DNA of 64,000 bases. Origin: Datisca glomerata. Taxonomy: Eukaryota > Streptophyta > Magnoliopsida > Cucurbitales > Datiscaceae. The position numbers and the translations under genes were made by a program. Location: NCBI GenBank assembly GCA_003255025.1, contig QANY01000292.1:558001-622000 (forward strand), read 5' to 3'. The notes under the pieces are model-generated. The model was not told the origin of the DNA. It ran no database searches and saw only the letters and a program-made list of their open reading frames with translations. Shown here piece after piece: positions 59,171 through 64,000 of the stretch (position 1 is its first letter; every line of letters starts with the position of its first letter).

Positions 59171-60900
59171 ATGGTTTCTCATTATATTTTTGTAGGCGCT
59201 TCATCTTCTTCGGGGAGTGTGAGAAAGGTTCACGGACCAATAAGAGGGATTGAGATGGAAAGGTTAGTGAGCCTTATGGGAAAATTACCAATCAATACCT
59301 CTCCTCTCGATGTTGAGAGACATATTGGACAGTGGACCATCAAATTCAACCACGAGATTGGTGCCCTCGTACGACAATTCGTATCACTTCAATATGAGGG
59401 TTGGTCCAATGTGTCTCTAGAATTCCTGGCAGTTATAATTGATAGGTTACGGGTAATAATGATATATCTCTTTGTTGTTATATTTTCTTTATCGCATGAC
59501 TGATAGTAAAATATTATTGCATGTCTATTTTAACTTTGAATCGACTAGTAGTACTATGATCGATTAGATTAAATATGAAGCAGCGAACACATACAAAGGA
59601 TACAAGTACACGTTGCATAGTCATTATAACAAGTTTAAAGATCCAATGGTAGCACGATGACATCCTTATAAGGGTGTATCACATGATGATTGGGATTGGC
59701 TATGCACAGTTTGAGAGATGGAGAAGTTTGGGGTATCTCCTTTATTAAAGCTTATACATTACATTTTGATTATTTGACTAATTATTTCAATCATAAAACT
59801 CATTAATTATGGGCACGCTAAAGACCAATGCTCAAACCGTCAACAACTTCCATACAATCATAATGGAGGGAATGTATCTTTTTTTATCATCAATTTCGTC
59901 AGGTGATTCAAAAATTATTTTATTACTCTTAATAATGTTAAGTATATAATAATTAATTACTCAACTTTTATTGTATTTTGTATAGAAAGCTTCAACTGGG
60001 GCAACATCTACTCGAATCAAAATATTTTACAACACACATTTCACGGCTAAAAGAGGTTGGCAGAATGATATAGCTCGAGAATGATATGTGAGTAATCCTT
60101 TTAAAATATTCTGATTGATGATACTTGCTCGATAAAGATATGCTAGATTCTTTTTTAATGCTTTTTGTTGATGCTCATTGTCTAGGATAATAGTATTAGT
60201 TTCAATGTGGGGGCTATCACTTTTGTATTTGATTCTGCTAGATACTTTTTTAATACTTTCTTATTGATACTCATTTTCTAATATAATAGTGTTAGTTTCA
60301 ATGTGTGTGTGGTGTGGGGGTGGGGTTATCACTTGTATCTGAGTGTGCTAGATGCTTTTTGAAAACTTTTTTATTAATGTTCATTGTCTAAGATGATAGT
60401 GTTTGTTTCAATGTGGGGGGTAGGGGGAAGGGCTTCTCACTTTGTATATGAGCATACTAGATGTTTTTGGAATACTTTCTGATTGATACTCATTATCTAA
60501 AGATAATAGTGTTTGTTTCAATGTATAAAAGAGAGATGGGGGTTATCACTTTCAATTAGATTCTGCTGGATGTTGATGAATATATTTATCTTGAATTTGG
60601 CTCATTGGGATGCTATAGGAATGCATAAGTGCTTTACGGGATTAGCCTATCACTGAGAATGCCACACCTTGCACCGAAGAAGAGATAGTTGAAGAAGTCC
60701 TCGTGCGAAATAAAAGTCTTGGACGTGGAGCCCAGCCCCACCCACATCTTCCAAAAAAAGAGTCGAGTTAAAAATGTAGTTTTACAAAAACAAGTTAAGT
60801 CATTTGAGAGACAATTATAAAGCTTACTCGCTTTGGCTCGTCAAAACGGTTTTCTACCTTCTGACGATGACTCAACAGAAAAAACGTGAGGTTCAGAATA
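59171..60900 (+). pseudogene. Transposase_24 / TNPA-like gene of CACTA 2 (broken)
   Basis: 59190-59455 encodes a stretch with GASSSSGSVRKVHGPIRGIE and MERLVSLMGKLPINTS, then GQWTIKFNHEIGALVRQFVS, typical of the second protein of plant CACTA elements, which binds subterminal repeats. A GTAATA donor-like site follows. Later pieces at 59570-59720 and 59985-60090, and the WHTLHRRRDS-like C-terminal part near 60640-60890, can be traced but carry stops. A degenerate repeat array (60120-60575) sits in an apparent intron. Confidence 0.7.
60120..60575 (+). repeat. Degenerate tandem array, about 115 bp x 4
   Basis: Each unit has GCTAGATGCTTTTT, then ATTGATACTCATT, then GTGTTAGTTTCAATGTGGGG, then TATCACTT. 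Copies start near 60140, 60235, 60345 and 60455, with a last partial near 60560. The G-run length varies between copies. Confidence 0.8.
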
Positions 60901-61487
60901 TTTGTTAAGCTTTGTAGTTGTAACAATCAAGCCTTAAATACTATCTTTTGAATTATCTTTTTTGGATATATTTGTAAACCATATTTTGTAGTGTATTATA
61001 TTTCGGAGATTTTGTAATAAATTACTTTGTTACATTACATATATTGATGATCAATATATGTATTTCTTAGAAAAATATTGTGTTTGATAAATATTTTGAT
61101 GATATTATTACAATCACATGTGTATATGAAAACTAAAATTTTAATTATTTTTATTATTATTCTCAAAAAATATTCGTTGCAAAAGACATTAGGCGATGAA
61201 GAAAAAGTTGGTCGCAAAAAGCTTTTTGTGACAAAAAACATGTTGATCGCAAAAGCTTTTAGCGACCAACCTCTTTTTTCATCGCAAAAACATGTTATGC
61301 CAAAGAAGACTTCGTCGCAAAAAGGATAACGCGGTGAATTTTTTATTTCACGAACGGCTTTCATTGACAAAGCGAAAGCGACGATGTCGCGACGAATATA
61401 TTTCTGTTGACAAAAGATTTTGTCATTAAAATTTAGACCCATTAACTATCAATATTTTGATCGCTAAAATCCTTATTTCTTGTAGTG

Positions 61488-63529
61488 GTTTCTTACCTTT
61501 TAAGATTTCATCCGATTTTGTCAAATGCAATGAATTTAGTAAAGGAGGGGTCTAAGCTTTGGATAGGATCAACACTCGGAGGAATCTTTGAATGATGAAA
61601 AATAGGTGCACTAACTTCGTTCTCAAAACGCATTAAAAAACAACGAAGACGAGTTGAAACACAACTCTAAGAAACAATTGCAAGTGTAGTACTTCTTTTA
61701 GTTTGTTGTTGATACATTTTTGCCTTCTGTTCCCAACAAGAGGTAATGTTATACAAATATGAGTGGTTGAGTTTAAATTTTAATGGTTTAAATCAGTTCA
61801 ACATAAATACTAACAAAGTAATATTTATTTCTTATTTTATTTTTTGTCTTCTAATATAAATACATCTAATCCATCCGTTCTCTAAACCAACGTGCTATAT
61901 GTAATAGATCCATCCACCTCTTGTTCATTAGCGATCTGTATCCTCAATCAATTGCTTTACAAACTTAACCAAAAATTTAAGTATTGCTATTTGCCATCCC
62001 GATTACGAAACTGGTTGGAATTTGGAAATAACTTTTGCAAACAAATTGGTGTTGTCACATTCAATTTTTTTGTATTAATATTGTAAATTAATATTTGAGT
62101 CAAGATATTTATGTTTTTTTACTATGGTGCAACTATTCCTTATCAAAAAATTTGTCCATGTTAAGCAAGAAAAAATTAAACATGCTGATTTATTTTCTCT
62201 TTCATTTATACACCAATTCGCAATTTTCATGGTGATTCAATATCTTATATTGTACTCGTACGCTTCAATTAAACCATTATAATAATTTTAGTTTTTTAAT
62301 ATTTAATATGATGGATTGACTGAAAGTGATAAGAAAATCTAACTTTTCAGCTCAAACCGCAAAAATGATCGGAAACCATTTTTACTACAAAAATGGTCAA
62401 AAATTACACGGACATAAATAATGTATACATTACTCCTATGTCATTTGGTAAATAAGTACTCCAACCATCTTTGTAAAGAAAAGTCTTACGGTCAGTTTTG
62501 TAGTTTAAACTATAAAGCTAGTCATATTTGCAGTTCTCTTCATTATTGACGTGCTTCAACTAAATCCAGCCGACATGGGATAAATTGTTGAACTAAAAAA
62601 ATTGAGTTTTGATAGAAGAAAAGCGTTGTTGGTCTTTTTTTATTAAGTCTGTTAAACATTTTTTAACTAAAATTATTTTATGTGAGAACTATGTAAATGG
62701 CTTTTTTGGAACACTTATGTAGCTAAATGGTTAGTTATATTTTTTTTAATAAATATAGTTGGTGGTCTCTACTTAAAAAGTGTATTTACTATGTTGTCCA
62801 CGCAAAAGAATTGTGGAGAACATATTTTTTTAAGTATCACGCGAGCTGCTCTCCCGAAACAAACGTGTGTATCACCACAAGCACTCACACACCTTTTAAA
62901 AAATGTATTTTAAAAAAATAGAATAGTGAACGGTACACCGACATGATGTGCAAGTCAGTGCACAAATGCACACGTGCACATCACTGTATACTGAGGTGCA
63001 CCTCAGTGTATCTCATTGTGTACCTTGTTTTATTAAAAACTCATTTTATTAAATTAAGAAAAATAAGAGTTTAACATCAAGTAAATAAACTCCGTACTCT
63101 ATGTAACTAATTCGAATATGCAATGTAATTAACTCACTTGGTTAAAATAACTGATTTAATTATGTTACATACTAATTTAATTACATCACCTAAATGTAGA
63201 TAAGCTATATATGGCTATGACAGACAAATAGTTATCTAAATTGCAAATGTACATGAAATATTTGAATGGTGACTAATTTCTACACAAAGTATATTACTTA
63301 TTTTACACTGTGTATATTAGCTGTTCATATTTAGTGAATTCTCTAACAAAAAAAGGTAAAGCATAACACATACACTTGAGAAAACTTTGATTACCAAAAC
63401 CTACAAGGTTTAGCTTAAGCTAAACTATCAAATAGGCCGCAGACATTAGTAAAAAGTTATACAGAACCTAATGCCTAATTATATAAATAAGGTGAAAACT
63501 TTCTAATTAAATTTGTTTGTCAACAAAAG
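61488..63529. other. AT-rich intergenic region
   Basis: No gene or identifiable element. 62825-63010 has a cluster of GTGCAC/CACGTG motifs and an 18-bp palindrome. Frames at 61892-62086 and 62727-62921 have no recognisable content. Confidence 0.5.
62990..63007. repeat. 18-bp perfect palindrome
   Basis: ACTGAGGTGCACCTCAGT is identical to its reverse complement. Nearby are GTCAGTGCAC (62954-62963) and CACACGTGCAC (62970-62980), so the same GTGCAC core recurs within 50 bases. Confidence 0.9.
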
Positions 63530-63798
63530 GTCCGCAACGCTGTCTAGCTCCAAACTCAATTCCGAGCATATCAAACTAGATGAAAGCGTTGGTCAGGCAA
63601 AACTCAGTCATCACAGATACTCTGATAATTTACTCTCCGTCTCTCTCGAAACGGATACCGATGGAGTTTCCATCTCTGATTGACTATAAGGGTGATGAAG
63701 ACGAGGAGGATGATGCCGCTTCATCTTCCTTCACTAATTCCTATCCTCAAAACATTCTCCACTATAAACATTCTCCAATTCGGCCCATGTCCATCTGA
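63530..63798 (+). CDS. Possible exon of an unidentified gene
   Basis: GC-richer than its surroundings. Frame 1, from an ATG at 63580, gives 72 codons including FPSLIDYKGDEDEEDDAASS, which resembles the acidic LVDYxDDEDEED tail of protein phosphatase 4 regulatory subunit 3 (SMEK-like) proteins. A second frame (about 63525-63690) is also open and has balanced composition (LDESVGQAKLSHHRYSDNLL), ending at TGA. No clear splice sites were seen. It may be a gene fragment or a true 5' or 3' exon of a gene that continues past the window. Low certainty. Confidence 0.3.
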
Positions 63799-64000
63799 AC
63801 CGGCCGCCGAGCCTAGAAGTGAGACCGCACACGCAAGAGAGACTCAGATTTAGCTTTCTTGAGGACGATTGCTGGCACTGACTCTCAGCTGTGGATGTTG
63901 GATCGGATTTTTAAAGGAAAAATCATTAAACAACAAACGGTTCGTCAATGAAATATAAAAAAAATTACATCAACTAATTTAATCATATTAAATATTAAAA
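63799..64000. other. Window end, no gene recognised
   Basis: Begins GC-rich (CCGGCCGCCGAGCC, 63800-63813) and turns AT-rich after 63910. It could be leader or promoter of a gene on either strand. Nothing firmer can be said. Confidence 0.3.

Larger units (their letters stand above)
53953..61487 (+). mobile_element. CACTA (En/Spm) element 2, near full length
   Basis: The left end CACTATAAGAAGATCTTCC and the right end, inverted, CACTACAAGAAATAAGG match at 10 of the first 11 bases. They are flanked by a 3-bp target duplication GTT (53950-53952 and 61488-61490). The left subterminal region is rich in TTTACCGAC/GTCGGTAAA motifs (53970-54200), the right in GCGAC/TCGCAAA motifs (61150-61480). Inside are a GC-rich leader, a TNPD-type transposase (55934-58578) and a second gene of Transposase_24 type (59190-60900), both decayed. 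7.5 kb fits the family. Confidence 0.93.

Overview
The window is AT-rich nuclear DNA from a flowering plant, almost certainly a eudicot. The evidence is a BAHD acyltransferase gene, ZAT-type C2H2 zinc-finger genes, Ty1/copia retrotransposons, En/Spm (CACTA) transposons and plant-type non-autonomous elements. No species can be named from the sequence alone. Two bases are N (13898 and 47249).

Positions 1-42577 are a tandem segmental duplication array of four units. Each unit carries a copy of one C2H2 zinc-finger gene. Unit I (475-5948) has a pseudogene at 2176-3167. Unit II (5949-14592) has a copy with its 5' end missing, split by a 5.4-kb copia element. Unit III (14593-35626) has a pseudogene at 25635-26586. 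Unit IV (35627 to about 42577) has the only intact reading frame, 39714-40871 (385 codons, four C2H2 fingers). Matching upstream and downstream blocks can be followed through the units. A copia insertion at the same site survives as a 3' end in unit I, a solo LTR in unit III and a 3'-truncated element in unit IV.

Units II and III hold later insertions. The solo LTR of unit III is split near its 3' end by a 9.4-kb CACTA element (15069-24444) with perfect 16-bp terminal repeats and an AGA target duplication. That element carries exons of a plant PMT-type methyltransferase gene. It is itself host to a 485-bp hAT-like element (8-bp target duplication) and a 4.9-kb minus-strand copia element (target duplication CTCAC). 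Farther right in unit III are an orphan CACTA 3' end and a 5.7-kb minus-strand copia element whose two ends do not match.

From 42578 to 50704 there are retroelement scraps (a basic CCHC gag-like fragment fused to a copia RT fragment), a minisatellite, a 250-bp duplication and a 1-kb Harbinger-like element in very AT-rich DNA. An intact single-exon BAHD acyltransferase gene (50705-52078) follows, with the malonyltransferase-type motifs HxxxD, YFGNCG and DFGWG.

Positions 53953-61487 are a second, near full-length CACTA element with GTT target duplications and decayed transposase genes. The last 2.5 kb is AT-rich, with an 18-bp palindrome and a GC-richer stretch at 63530-63798 that may be an exon of an unidentified gene.

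Two protein-coding genes look functional: the zinc-finger gene of unit IV and the BAHD acyltransferase. Most of the rest is transposable element or duplication-derived.
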